DNA from: Fusobacterium_C necrophorum_A
GTDB taxonomy: Bacteria > Fusobacteriota > Fusobacteriia > Fusobacteriales > Fusobacteriaceae
Reading direction: 5' to 3'
Length of the DNA stretch: 64,000 bases
Assembly (NCBI RefSeq): GCF_004134945.1
Contig: NZ_SBAP01000007.1
Span: 1-64,000, forward strand
Shown here: in pieces, positions 27,062 through 37,700 of the stretch
Layout: each line of letters starts with the position of its first letter
Numbering within the stretch: the stretch's first letter is position 1
Position numbers and translations under genes: made by a program
Notes under the pieces: generated by a model
What the model saw: the letters and a program-made list of their open reading frames with translations, nothing else
Databases searched by the model: none
Told to the model about the DNA's origin: nothing

Positions 27062-28069
27062 CTATCGTTCAAAGAATTCTCGTATTCCCGCTGCGATATC
27101 TCTTGCAATCTGTCTTTGGTTTTCTTCCTGAATCAGTTTTTCAACATCGGAAATATTACTGATAAATCCCATTTCCACCAGAATACTCGGTCCGTTAAAT
27201 CCCCGCAGCACTGCAAAATTTGCCCCATGAGATCCTCCGTTCCTCATTCCTAAACTTCCGGCAATCTTTTTGGAAATATTTTCTGCCAAAGGGATGGATT
27301 CCGTTTGATTGTGCTTATAGGCAATTTCTCCTGAAATTTGAGCAATAGAACTTGATTTTTCTCCGAATTTTTCTCCGAAACTGTTTTCATACTGAGCAAT
27401 CCTTTCCGCATAAGGGGAAGACTTCTTGGAGAAAAAATAGACTTCCACTCCATTGGCGGCAGTGTTTACCGCTGCATTCACATGCAAACTTACAAACAAT
27501 TTGGCTCCTGTCCGATTTCCCATTTTTGGTCTTTCCGAAAGGGTAATAAATTTATCGGTATCTCGAGTCATGATAATATCATACTCTCCGCTCAATTCCT
27601 CTTTCAAATATTTTCCAACGGAGAGAACAATATCCTTTTCACGATAAGCTCCTCTCATCGCTCCCGGATCTTTTCCACCATGTCCCGGATCTATGACGAT
27701 CCATTTTTTCTTATTGGAACCTTGACGAAACATCAAAGAAACCGACTTACTCGCCTTCTCAATTTTATAGGACAATTTATTTTTTAAACGACAGGTAACT
27801 CCGACACTTCCTCCATAGTCTTCTATGTTAAAATTTTCAATATAGGGATTTTCCGCCAGAGCTATTTTTTTGGTCAACGAAGTTTTCGGAATCTCCAAAA
27901 ATAAGACTCGACTATCCTCATCGTATGCCTCTGTAATGTTTCCTGTCACGGCTCCGTTCAATTGAATTTCAATTTTTTCTCCCCGATCCACTACTTTTTG
28001 AATCTCTACTGCCAAACCGGAAAAACAGACAAAGAGAAAGAATAAAATGCTAAGACCTTTTTTATACAT
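27062..28069 (-). CDS. N-acetylmuramoyl-L-alanine amidase (Amidase_3 / AmiC type)
   Basis: A 335-residue exported peptidoglycan hydrolase. It has a signal peptide (about 1-20) and an AMIN-like N-terminal beta domain (about 20-120). The zinc-dependent Amidase_3 domain (about 130-335) shows the ligands in IDPGHGGKDPGA (His), YREKDI (Glu) and SLHVNAAVN (His), and the catalytic Glu in VEMGFISNISD near the end. It cleaves the amide between MurNAc and the stem peptide, mainly during daughter-cell separation. The start ATG follows GAAGGAGAAATAT. It lies downstream of a strong terminator and upstream of the GerMN-like protein. Confidence 0.94.
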   Translation of the reverse strand: MYKKGLSILFFLFVCFSGLAVEIQKVVDRGEKIEIQLNGAVTGNITEAYDEDSRVLFLEIPKTSLTKKIALAENPYIENFNIEDYGGSVGVTCRLKNKLSYKIEKASKSVSLMFRQGSNKKKWIVIDPGHGGKDPGAMRGAYREKDIVLSVGKYLKEELSGEYDIIMTRDTDKFITLSERPKMGNRTGAKLFVSLHVNAAVNTAANGVEVYFFSKKSSPYAERIAQYENSFGEKFGEKSSSIAQISGEIAYKHNQTESIPLAENISKKIAGSLGMRNGGSHGANFAVLRGFNGPSILVEMGFISNISDVEKLIQEENQRQIARDIAAGIREFFER

Positions 28070-28091
28070 ATATTTCTCCTTCGATAAAGAA

Positions 28092-28119
28092 AAAACGACA
28101 ATAGTACTATTGTCGTTTT
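28092..28119. terminator. Perfect-palindrome terminator after yajC
   Basis: AAAACGACAATAGT and ACTATTGTCGTTTT form a 14-bp perfect inverted repeat flanked by A and T tracts. It terminates the dnaJ-yajC transcript (minus strand). Confidence 0.85.
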
Positions 28120-28130
28120 CTCTTTTTGTT

Positions 28131-28391
28131 TTATTTTACAATAGTAGAGATAGAAGTCTTTCGAACTGTTAATTTTACTCCCTTGTCCACTTTTACATCC
28201 ACAAAGTCTTCTCCGACATATAAAATCGTTCCTTTAATTCCGCCTGCTGTTACCACTTCCACTCCTTCATGTAGAGAATCGAATAATTGTTTTTGTTCCT
28301 TTTGTCTTTTTTTGTTAGGTCGCATTACTAAGAAATAAAAAATTGCTCCCCAAACCAAAACGATCAGTATAAGATTTCCATATTTTTCCAT
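28131..28391 (-). CDS. yajC: Preprotein translocase accessory subunit YajC
   Basis: An 86-residue protein with one N-terminal transmembrane helix (about 6-22, LILIVLVWGAIFYFLVM) and the family's immediate RPNKKRQKEQKQLFDSL motif. It continues with VEVVTAGGIKGTILYVGEDFVDV (about 45-67). YajC associates with SecDF at the Sec translocon; secDF is not adjacent in this window. It lies 65 nt after dnaJ and ends at a palindromic terminator. Confidence 0.93.
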   Translation of the reverse strand: MEKYGNLILIVLVWGAIFYFLVMRPNKKRQKEQKQLFDSLHEGVEVVTAGGIKGTILYVGEDFVDVKVDKGVKLTVRKTSISTIVK

Positions 28392-28456
28392 GTCACCACT
28401 CCTAATTTTTATTCTTTTTTTCAGTATAGCATACTATTCTTGCTTTCTCAATGATT

Positions 28457-29605
28457 TTATTGAAACAAGTCCTTTATTTTATCAAAGAGTCCTTTTCGCT
28501 TTGGATAGTTTTTTTCTTCCAAGCTTTCTTCAAATTTATGCAACAATTCCATTTGATGTTTGGATAAGTTGGTAGGAGTTTCAATGTTCAAACGAATCAA
28601 TAAATCTCCTCTATAGTTTCCTCGCAGGGACTTCATTCCTTCTCCGGAAAGTTTCATCATTTTTCCTGTTTGAGTTCCTGCTGCAATTTTTACTTTCTTC
28701 TTTCCGTTTAAAGTAGGAACTTCTATCTCTCCTCCTGCAACGGCAGTGGCAAAGGTAATAGGAACGTCACAATACAAGTCAATATCATTTCTTTCAAAAA
28801 TAGGATGAGGTTTTACCCGAACATGGACATACAAATCTCCAAACGGTCCTCCTGTTGTACTTGCATCTCCCATTCCTGTCAATTTTAATTTTTGTCCGTC
28901 ATCAATTCCTGCCGGAATTTTTACCGTTTTTTCCACTTTTTCTTTTTCAGAACCCGTTCCATGACAATGAGAACATTTCTTTTCCGGAATTTTTCCTGTT
29001 CCATGACAATCCGGACATTCACTTACATTTTGGAAAACTCCGAAAGGTGTTCTTTGTTGGACTTGAATTCTTCCTGTTCCATGACATTTACTACATTGTT
29101 TTACCTTTTTCTCTTCCGCTCCGGTTCCGTCACAGTGACTACATTTTCCTTTTCGGTTGTATTTTACCGTTTTCTCTACTCCGGTATTCGCTTCCTCTAA
29201 GGTAATTTCTACCTGTAATCGTAAATCATCCCCGGGTTGTACACTGGACCTTCTTCGAGATCCTCCGAAGCCTCCTCCAAAAGCGGAGCCAAAAATATCT
29301 CCAAAAATATCTCCCAAATCTTCAAAACCGCCGCTGAAACCTCCTCCAAAACCTCCTGCTCCTTGCTCAAAGGCGGCATGTCCGAACTGATCGTATTGCT
29401 GTCTCTTTTGAGGATCTGACAAAATTTGGTACGCTTCATTGATTTCTTTAAATTTATCTTCCGCCTCTTTTTTTTCTTGTTCACTTGCGCCGGTGTACTT
29501 ATCCGGATGGTACTTCATCGCCGCTTTTCGGTAAGCCTTTTTAATCTCTGCCTCCGAACTTCCCTTCGATACCCCCAGCACTTCATAATAATCTCGCTTT
29601 TCCAT
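28457..29605 (-). CDS. dnaJ: Chaperone protein DnaJ (Hsp40)
   Basis: A 382-residue type I J-protein that stimulates DnaK ATPase and binds unfolded clients. The J domain includes the HPD motif (MKYHPDKYTG, about 31-40). A Gly/Phe-rich linker follows (about 75-120). The zinc-finger domain has four repeats of CxxCxGxG type (CSHCDGTG, CSKCHGTG, CPDCHGTG, CSHCHGTG, about 147-215), and two C-terminal client-binding beta domains complete it. It is not in the dnaK operon but about 12 kb away under its own promoter and CIRCE operator, so HrcA controls it separately. Confidence 0.98.
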   Translation of the reverse strand: MEKRDYYEVLGVSKGSSEAEIKKAYRKAAMKYHPDKYTGASEQEKKEAEDKFKEINEAYQILSDPQKRQQYDQFGHAAFEQGAGGFGGGFSGGFEDLGDIFGDIFGSAFGGGFGGSRRRSSVQPGDDLRLQVEITLEEANTGVEKTVKYNRKGKCSHCDGTGAEEKKVKQCSKCHGTGRIQVQQRTPFGVFQNVSECPDCHGTGKIPEKKCSHCHGTGSEKEKVEKTVKIPAGIDDGQKLKLTGMGDASTTGGPFGDLYVHVRVKPHPIFERNDIDLYCDVPITFATAVAGGEIEVPTLNGKKKVKIAAGTQTGKMMKLSGEGMKSLRGNYRGDLLIRLNIETPTNLSKHQMELLHKFEESLEEKNYPKRKGLFDKIKDLFQ

Positions 29606-29659
29606 AAAAACCCCTTCCTCTATTCACTCTCTTACATCTCTGTAATATTTTTCATCTTA

Positions 29660-29686
29660 TTAGCACTCTTTGTATAAGAGTGCTAA
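29660..29686. promoter_or_regulatory. CIRCE operator of dnaJ (HrcA binding site)
   Basis: TTAGCACTC (29660-29668), 9-nt spacer, GAGTGCTAA (29678-29686): a perfect match to the CIRCE consensus. It lies immediately downstream of the dnaJ -10 box. Confidence 0.97.
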
Positions 29687-29697
29687 ACTGTAACTAT

Positions 29698-29726
29698 AAA
29701 ATACTACATCGGAAGGACTTTGTCAA
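29698..29726 (-). promoter_or_regulatory. Promoter of dnaJ
   Basis: Minus strand: TTGACA (29721-29726), 17-nt spacer, TATTTT (29698-29703). The CIRCE element follows 11 nt later, where bound HrcA would block initiation. The -35 box overlaps the kdsC stop codon. Confidence 0.85.
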
Positions 29727-30244
29727 GAACGATTTTCTTCTTTTTCATAATATTCTAATACTTCTCTCCACATTCCTTTTGCTTTCATAATATATTCCAA
29801 AACATCTCTGGCGGCTCCTTGCCCTCCGTCATGGGCTGCTACAAAATCGACCATAGTCAGAACTTCCGGTGCAGCATCTCTCGGACAGGAAGAAAACCCT
29901 ACTTTAGCTAAAATTCCTAAATCGTTGATGTCATCTCCCATATAAGCAATCTGTTCCGAAGTATAGGAATATTTTTCCAAGAATTGTTCCAAATCTTTCG
30001 CCTTGTTTTTAGAACCTTGAATCAAATCGACAATTCCCAATTCTTTTGCCCGATCTGCCACAATGCGTGATTCCTTTCCCGTGATAATTCCCACCTTTTT
30101 CCCAAGTCGTAACCATTGCCCGATGGCAAAACCGTCTTTCGCATAAAAATGTTTTAGGGTATTTCCCTCGTTATCTCGAATGAGTTTTCCATCCGTTAAG
30201 GTTCCGTCAATATCAAAAACGATCATTTCTATTTTTTCCAGCAT
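29723..30244 (-). CDS. kdsC: KdsC-family HAD phosphatase (3-deoxy-manno-octulosonate 8-phosphatase type)
   Basis: A 173-residue C0-type HAD phosphatase. Motif I is VFDIDGTLTDGKL (about 9-21). Motif II lies in GKKVGIITGKESRIV (about 54-68), the conserved Lys in QGSKNKAKDLEQFLEKY, and motif IV in IAYMGDDINDLGILAKVGFSSCPRDA (about 107-132). KdsC removes phosphate from Kdo-8-P in lipopolysaccharide synthesis, in keeping with an outer membrane. Related family members hydrolyse other sugar phosphates such as Neu5Ac-9-P. The start is the ATG at 30244 after AAAGGAGGAAAGCC; the open frame extends 76 codons upstream without support. Confidence 0.9.
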   Translation of the reverse strand: MLEKIEMIVFDIDGTLTDGKLIRDNEGNTLKHFYAKDGFAIGQWLRLGKKVGIITGKESRIVADRAKELGIVDLIQGSKNKAKDLEQFLEKYSYTSEQIAYMGDDINDLGILAKVGFSSCPRDAAPEVLTMVDFVAAHDGGQGAARDVLEYIMKAKGMWREVLEYYEKEENRS

Positions 30245-30350
30245 GGCTTTCCTCCTTTTTTTGAAGCTCTGAACTTCTCTTCCAGTATAACAAGAAAGCA
30301 CCAAAAAATCCAGTCGAGGAAGAGAAAAATTATTTTCCAAATCAGAAACA

Positions 30351-30379
30351 TTGAATTTTTTCGGAAAAAGGAGTATGAT
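30351..30379 (+). promoter_or_regulatory. Promoter of hutD
   Basis: TTGAAT (30351-30356), 17-nt spacer, TATGAT (30374-30379), about 35 nt before the start codon. Confidence 0.75.
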
Positions 30380-30413
30380 ATAAAAGAAGGACATAAAAAT
30401 AAAGGAGGGAATC

Positions 30414-30974
30414 ATGTATACCATCATCAAAAAAAACGAATGGAAAAGTTTAGAATGGAGTGGCGGAATCACAAACCAACTTTATATTTATCCAAAAACT
30501 GCTGACTATGCCAGAAGAGATTTTTCAGCAAGAATCAGCATTGCAGAAACAAAAGAGGCTGGCCGCTCCCAATTCACACATCTTCCGGGAATTGATCGCT
30601 TCATTTCCAACTTGGAGGGAAACATGCAATTGGAACATGAAGATCATTATACTATTGATGTTCATCCTTATGAAATTGAAAGATTTCAGGGGTCGTGGAT
30701 TACTTTCTCGACAGGAAAATATCGAGATTTTAACTTAATGTTACAGGGAGTTATGGGAGATTTGTACTTCAAAGAATTGACAGGAGATATTACCCTACAT
30801 CTCCAAGAAGCTTTGACTTTCGCTTTTGTATATGTCATTGAAGGAAGTGTCATCTTGGACGGGCAAGTGAAGTTGGAAGCTTCCGACCTGTTAATTGCCA
30901 CCAATCACAAATTGGATATTAAAACAAATTTTGCAAAAATATATTACGGTTTTGTAAAAGAATGGGAGTCATAA
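30414..30974 (+). CDS. hutD: HutD/Ves family cupin protein
   Basis: A 186-residue protein. The N terminus matches the HutD/Ves pattern: WKSLEWSGGITNQLYIYP (about 10-27), then RDFSARISIAETKEAGRSQF (about 35-54) and LPGIDRFISNLEGNMQLEHE (about 58-77). A middle FQGSWITFSTGKYRDFNLML segment follows. The family has a double cupin fold. It is linked to histidine utilisation in Pseudomonas, and Ves is cold-inducible in E. coli, but the biochemical activity is not established. No hut genes are adjacent here. The gene is monocistronic on the plus strand, with its own promoter and a strong bidirectional terminator. Confidence 0.88.
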   Translation: MYTIIKKNEWKSLEWSGGITNQLYIYPKTADYARRDFSARISIAETKEAGRSQFTHLPGIDRFISNLEGNMQLEHEDHYTIDVHPYEIERFQGSWITFSTGKYRDFNLMLQGVMGDLYFKELTGDITLHLQEALTFAFVYVIEGSVILDGQVKLEASDLLIATNHKLDIKTNFAKIYYGFVKEWES

Positions 30975-30977
30975 TAT

Positions 30978-31017
30978 AAAAAAAGTTATTTGTACTGATA
31001 CGACAAATAACTTTTTT
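30978..31017. terminator. Bidirectional terminator between hutD and the lipoprotein gene
   Basis: AAAAAAAGTTATTTGT pairs with ACAAATAACTTTTTT. It sits between the convergent hutD (plus) and lipoprotein/autotransporter (minus) transcripts. Confidence 0.9.
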
Positions 31018-31061
31018 CTTTTCTTTCTAAACTCTTGAAAAATTGCTGTAAATTTCTATTG

Positions 31062-31670
31062 TTATGATTGATTGAAACTTTTATTGATAATTTTATCTTC
31101 TCGCAGTTTCAAAGTCTTATCCGTCATTTCCGGAATATAATTGCCATCTTTAGCCCCTTGTAATCTTGCATCCACATCTTTTTGAGCCAAAGACTCTTCT
31201 TGATGTATCTCCATTTCCATCTCAGAAATTGTTTCTCCCTGTTTTATTTTTAAAATAAGAACGGTAGGATATTCTAAGGCTTTGATTTTTATCCCTCCCG
31301 GTTGATATAACACGGGATCCAAATAATAAAGATCTTTTTGTCGGTGTAAGACTGTCTGATAAATTTCATTGGCTTTTATCTTTGTATTTTCTTGTTTCAA
31401 AAGATAATCGTTCCTATCTATATAACTTCCTTGACTTACTTGATCCCCACCTAAGCTGGAATCTTCCCAAATGATCTCCATCTCTTTGTCTGAGATGTTC
31501 TTAAGAGCAAGATACACTCCACTTCTATCTACCCGTGTCACAACCGTTTGTAAATGTTCCACAGCCTGTCTTACTTCTGTCATAGGGCGAATTTTTGTAT
31601 TGCTTGAACTACAGGCTGTAAAAACAATTCCTAAGATTAACATTGACAATACAGTAAATACTTTCTTCAT
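31062..31670 (-). CDS. Lipoprotein downstream of a trimeric autotransporter
   Basis: A 202-residue protein with a type II signal peptide: MKKVFTVLSMLILGIVFTAC, lipobox FTAC with Cys20. The mature part contains RQAVEHLQTVVTRVDRSGVY and a beta-rich LALKNISDKEMEI region, loosely like YcfL-type lipoproteins; I do not assign a family. The start is the ATG at 31670 after AAAGGAGAAAAA. It begins 45 nt after the giant autotransporter stops with no terminator between, so the two are very likely one operon. In Salmonella the SadA autotransporter is paired with a lipoprotein helper (SadB); a similar helper role is a reasonable guess here, not demonstrated. Confidence 0.75.
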   Translation of the reverse strand: MKKVFTVLSMLILGIVFTACSSSNTKIRPMTEVRQAVEHLQTVVTRVDRSGVYLALKNISDKEMEIIWEDSSLGGDQVSQGSYIDRNDYLLKQENTKIKANEIYQTVLHRQKDLYYLDPVLYQPGGIKIKALEYPTVLILKIKQGETISEMEMEIHQEESLAQKDVDARLQGAKDGNYIPEMTDKTLKLREDKIINKSFNQS

Positions 31671-31714
31671 TTTTTCTCCTTTTTCATCCAATTTTTTTCA
31701 CTTTGATTCCGGTA

Positions 31715-34700
31715 CTATTTTAAGTTGAATCTCCAAGATGCCCCAATTCCTGCCATAGTATCTACTTGTTCCCGACTTGGAGCAATCGAAACATTAGCAT
31801 GTACTCTTACATTTTCTGTAGGAGCCGTTTGTACTCCTACCGCTACGGCTTGATTTCCTTTATAAGTTCCAATAGCTGCTCCTACTGTCGCCTGATTCAT
31901 ACCAATTTCCATGAATTTCAAAGTGGACATTGCTGCCGCATTGGCGAATCCTCTTCGCATATCTCCATGCATTTTTTCAATTCTTTTGGTATTATTACTA
32001 ATTGCAGTAGCATGGTTGTTGATTACTTCTTTTACTTCATTCAATTGTCCCACATTTACAGCATCATTGCTCTCCGTTCCGGCTGCTACGTTAGTAATTT
32101 TATTCCCTCCATTGTCTAAGCCTTTGTTTGATAATTTAATTTCTTTCCCATCTTTTGAAATAATAGTAACTCCTTCTCCATGAATGACTGTTTTATTTCC
32201 TGAAGGATCCAATAAGGTAACACTGGATAAATCTTTAATATCTTTTGCAAGTCGAATGGTCAAATTATCTTTTCCATCTGAAACAACCCCGATATTTGCT
32301 TCCTTGGATAATTTATCTGCGTCTGTAATACCTCCTCGCACATTGACCGTTTCATTCAATTGCTTTTTCATGCTTTCTCCGATATCTCCACCATACTTCA
32401 TTCCGTCATCATGTGTTGCAAGAGTGTGTTCCATATTTTTAGAGTCTTTGTAAACAATTCGGTCCATATTTTCTCCATCTTTTCCGGCAACTCCTGCCGC
32501 TCCTTCCTTGACAGATATTTTGGCTTCCGTATTTTTACCATCTTTTCCGGGTTTTCCTATAATATCCAGACCTTCTTTTGCGGTTAATGTATCTACGATT
32601 ACATGTTTATCCAACATGATTTCCAATTCTCCATTTTGTACTCTCGTTTTGATATTTTCAGAAGAATATTGATCATCGGCTTTGTTTCCGGAACCTTTTA
32701 CAGCTAAGGTTTCTCCTAGTTTCTTATGTACAGTTCCTCCACTATTTCCGACAAAATTCATTCCTTTATCCGTAAGCTCTGTAGAAAGATTATCGATTTT
32801 TGTCGTAACATTATCTTGAACTTCCTTCAATTGCTCTTCTGTAGCAGCTCTTCCCACTTTTGCAAAGCTTTCTCCCTTTGTCGTGGTATTGGTTAGACCT
32901 GTAATTTCTCCATTCTCTCCATTTACTTTTACTTTTCCAAAATCAGCATTTCCTGTTGTTCCATCCAAATGAATTTTATCCCCTATAGATAGTTTTCCTG
33001 TTGTTCCATCTGCGACAATTTTTTTATTTTTCTCAGTTCCTAGAGTTATTGTATCCTTCATTGCAACAGTATAAGTAGTGGAACCATCTTCTCCTTTTTC
33101 TGAAGTAACAGAAATGTTCTTTCCTTCTTTCAGTTTTGTTGTGGCTGCTGCTTGAGCCTTATCTAATTGAGCTTTATTAACAGCGTCTGTTTCATGAGTT
33201 CCGGCTGCAAGATTTGTAATTTTATTTCCACCATTGTTCAATCCCTTATCCGTTAATGAAACATTCTTCTCCTCTTTTTCATTCTTGATGAACAATCCAT
33301 CTTTTGAAAGTATAGTATTTCCTGTTGTAACAGTAGTAAATCCAGCATTTTTTGACATCAGCAATTCCAATTTACCATCATCTGTAACTCGAGTTCTTAA
33401 GTTTTTAGAATCTGCATCTGCACCGGCTTCCAAGCCACCTATAATTTCTAATCTTTCTCCTAATTTCTTATGAATTTTTGTTTTTTCATTTTTCTCATCA
33501 TAATCATTTCCCGAGAAATCCATTCCTCTGTTAACCAAGTCTTCTGTATTATCCTGTATCTTTTTATCTAAAACTTTTAATTGATCTTCTGTTGCTGCTT
33601 GCCCAGAAACAATTGTTTCTGGATTCCATTCTTTGTTTGTCAATCCACCAATAGTTCCGGCATTTCCTTTAATCACTACTCTATCAAAAGATGCTGCTCC
33701 GGTCGTTCCATCTATAAGAACTTTCTTCCCGACATTCAAAGTTCCTTTTTCTCCATCTAAAGAAACAGAAGTCCCTTCTTTCCCTATAGAAAGCTTATTT
33801 GCCAGTCCTACTTTATAAGTAGTGGAACCGTCTTCATTGTTCTCCGCTTTTACAACAACATTCTCATCCAATTTATCCACTTTTGTTGTTGCCGCCGTTT
33901 TTGCTTCGTCCAATTGTTCCTTATTTACTGCATCTGTAGAATCCGTTCCTTTTGCTATATTTGTGATTTTTCTATTATTCAAAGAAAGTCCTTTATCAGT
34001 AAAACTAATCGTAGTTCCTTGACCTGAAATATCTTTCATATCTTTCAATGATTCATTAACATTAACTAAAATCGTATTTCCATCTTTTTTAACATTGGTA
34101 TTTTTAGCATCGTTGAAATTAATCCGATCTCCATTTTCAATCGTTGTTTCATCTGCACCATTTGCTTGTAACCTAAAAGATTGCATTGCAGTATCTGCTT
34201 TTCCTAAAGTTTCTTTTGTCTTATCGGTTAAATGAACTCGTACATTTCCTTTTTCATCTAATTCTGTAAAAATATATTTGTTCTCTTTTCCTCGATAAGT
34301 AAGAACTTCTCCATCTCCTAAAATTCCCAAGACTTCATTTTTTTGAAAATCAATAACTCCTGATTTTGTATCCGTTGTATAGTTCAAATGGCTATTTTTA
34401 TCTATTTTAGAATTTAGTTTATTTAATTGTGCCACATTGACAGCATCTGTATCCTGAGTTCCTTCCGCTACATTGGCAATTTTTGCTCCATCTACATCTA
34501 CTGTTTTAACTTTAGTATACACTCCTCCTACAACTTCTTGTCTTTCTCCTAATGTAATCATGGTTCCATTGATGTCGTTTGAATTACTAATGGATGTAAT
34601 GTTTTTTAAGTTTTTTGCCAATTTTACAGTTAAAGTATCTTTTTCATCTGCTTCCACTATAATATTATTTTTTGCACTTGCTGTTTCTAAATATTCTTTT

Positions 34701-37700
34701 TGTCCGTCGTCACGTTCTCCAATCACTTTTACCAAGGTGTTTAATTTTTGTTTATTTTCTTTCCCATTATTTCCTGTGAATCGCAATCCTTTGTCAATCA
34801 ATCCTGTTTCTAACGCTTTTAATTGATTTTCAGTGGCAGCTCTTCCATCTACGACTTTTGTAACTCCCACTTCCCATGTTTGGTTGCTTAATCCTGTAAT
34901 TGTTCCATGATCCCCGTCTACAACAACCTTATTTATTGTTGCATTTCCATTTGTTAGACTTGTGTTATCACCTATTTTTAGACTGCCCTCTTTGGTTAAT
35001 ACAACATTATCCTTCAAGCTATACTTCACTACCCCATCTTGTTCAATGCTTGCCGTTGTATTCGTTCCATTGACAAAATTCAATCCCTTCGTTAAACTCA
35101 CTTTATCCGTACCTGTTATATTGGTTCCATTTGCCTTATATGATAATAATTCCTTGTTATTTAAATATTCATGTACTGTTTTTCCTGTTACTGTGTGTTC
35201 ATCATTATTTTTTACATTTCCTTTTCCAATACTATCCATTTTTGTCTTGGCTTCTTCCGACAAATCTACTTTGTAATTCGTCACATTAGTTGCAGAATCT
35301 TCTTTATCTTTTGTCACAGAAACATATTTTTCATTTGCCGAACTTACCGTCGTTCCTTTTGCATTCAATGTATAAGTTGTTTTGTTTGTTCCGTCTGTAT
35401 TCATGGAAGTTTCAGTTTTAATATTTGCTACATTAGTTCCTGCTTTCCATTCCAACGATTCTTTTACAACACTATTTATTACTTTTTTTCCTTCATTCGT
35501 AACATTAGATAAATTAGTATCTGCAGCGTTGTCTATTTTCTTTTTCGTTTCCTCGTCTATTTGCACAACTAAAGTGGAATCTGAAGCATTTGTTTTGATA
35601 CCATTTTCTCCTTTGATTGTGAAAGTTCCATCCTTTAGTTTAACTGCTCCACTTCCTGAATTGCCGGCAAAACCTAATTGAACATCATCTGATAAATGTT
35701 TCTTATGAATCGAATTTTCTTTCAATTCAATCTTAATATCTTTTCCTAAAGTATTTCCCTCTCCTGTAACATCTAAAGTACCGGATTTCAATTTTCCTTT
35801 TGCAGTATCAGAAATTTTTTCAACAGTAATAGATTTATCTTTCAAAAATAATGTTACCGTATCGTCTTTCGCTTCCGCATTTAAATAAGTTCCATCACCT
35901 TTAATATTAAATTTAATTTCTTGTTTGGACAAGGATTGACTATTGGTTATTCCGCTATTTCCGGATAATGCAATGGTATTATTTTTTAAATCCTCTATCC
36001 CCTCTTTATTATTTTTAATATTTGTTACATTTTCTTGAACCGTCTTATTCTTTGTGACTGCATCATCAAATTTTTGTTTATCAATTCCTACTGTAATAGC
36101 CTTTTTACTTGCATCTGCTCCAACTTCTACAATTCCATCGTCTCCAGTAGATATTACTTTAATCTCTCCTCCCTCAGCTACGGTAAAGGAATCGGCTTGT
36201 TGTTCCCCGCCAGTTACAGTAATTTTTTTAGTTGTTACATCTTCAATAGTCTTTTTAGCTTTCTCTCCCAATGAAATAGCATATTCTGTTTCAAATGGTT
36301 TCGTTGTATTTTTCTTCTCATCTACTTTTATTAGAGAATCGTCTGCTGATTTTACTGTTGTTGACTTTTCAGATTCGTTAATAGCTTTTGCTACCTCTTC
36401 TGCCGTTGCAAAACTCTTGTTATTACTTACTTCTTTCGGTTTTACAGATACTTTTCCCGTTTGATTATCGACTTCTAAGCTAACAGTATTGATAGAATAC
36501 TTTACATTTGTTTTCTTACTATCAGTTATAGTTGAATCCTTTGTAACTTCTGCAGTAGTCCCATCGCCATCAATAAAGTTTACCGTATCTCCAAAATGCA
36601 CTTTATTAATTTCACTTCCTTTATTTTGAATTGTCCAAGAAGCATTCTTTATCACAGAATATAATTGACTTCCATTAATAGCATCGGTACTATCCGAAGA
36701 AATTTTTCCGGCAGCTACATGTTGAAGTTGTCTCTCGTTATCTTTTTTTCCGAAAGATACAACCATATTTTCCTTTGTTAAAGCTCCTGCAAAATGATTG
36801 TAAGTGATGTTATTTTCCATTACCTCAGATACTTTACTTCCCTCATTAGTACTAGAACTCTCCCCCAATGCCACGGAATTTTGAAGCGTAGACTTAGCCT
36901 CCGCTCCTAGAACAACAGCTCCTTCTGCTTCAGATACGCTTCCATTTCCAATTGCAATGGAACTTTTTTCAGCAGCAGCAGCAACTTTTCCGATGGCAAT
37001 AGAAGTTTCTTTCACAGCTGCTGATTGTCTTCCAATTGCTATAGAATTAGAACCCTGTGCCGAAGCTGCCGCTCCTAAAGAAATAGCACTCCCGGCAGTT
37101 GCCGTTGCAAAACTTCCGATGGCAATCGCAGCTCCTTGAACTTTATCCTCAGTTTCCATACTCTTATCACTTCGTTTTCGACTTGCAAAAGCATAGTCTC
37201 CAATCGCAATGCTTGCATTTCTTGCTACCGAATCGGATCCTATCGCAATTGATTTTGCCAATTTATTTTCTTCACAATTTGTTTGACAATCATCTTCTTT
37301 CGTGTTAGCATACCTTGCTTTGGAGCTCTGGTTCATATGTTTCTGTGTTGCTCCAATCATTGTTTCATAATCTTTATTATATTTATTATTATACTTCGTT
37401 AATCGAAATCCTACTGGAAATTTTGAAGCTAACTCTGCCTTTGCTGTCCCTTTTTCTGCAAAAGAATATTTAGTATTTCCATTTTCTTTAGGGGGTATAT
37501 TTATTACTGCACCGTCTTTCAATTCTACCTCAATCAATTTCCCAATAGCGATTCCATCTTCCTTTGTATTACCACTACCATTATTATTACTACTGCTTTC
37601 TTGTGCATATGCCAAATTCCCTGCAATACAAAAAGCAACCAGAAGTGCTTCTGTAATTCGAACTTTTCTTTTCAACGATGATTTTAATCTCTTCTTATCT

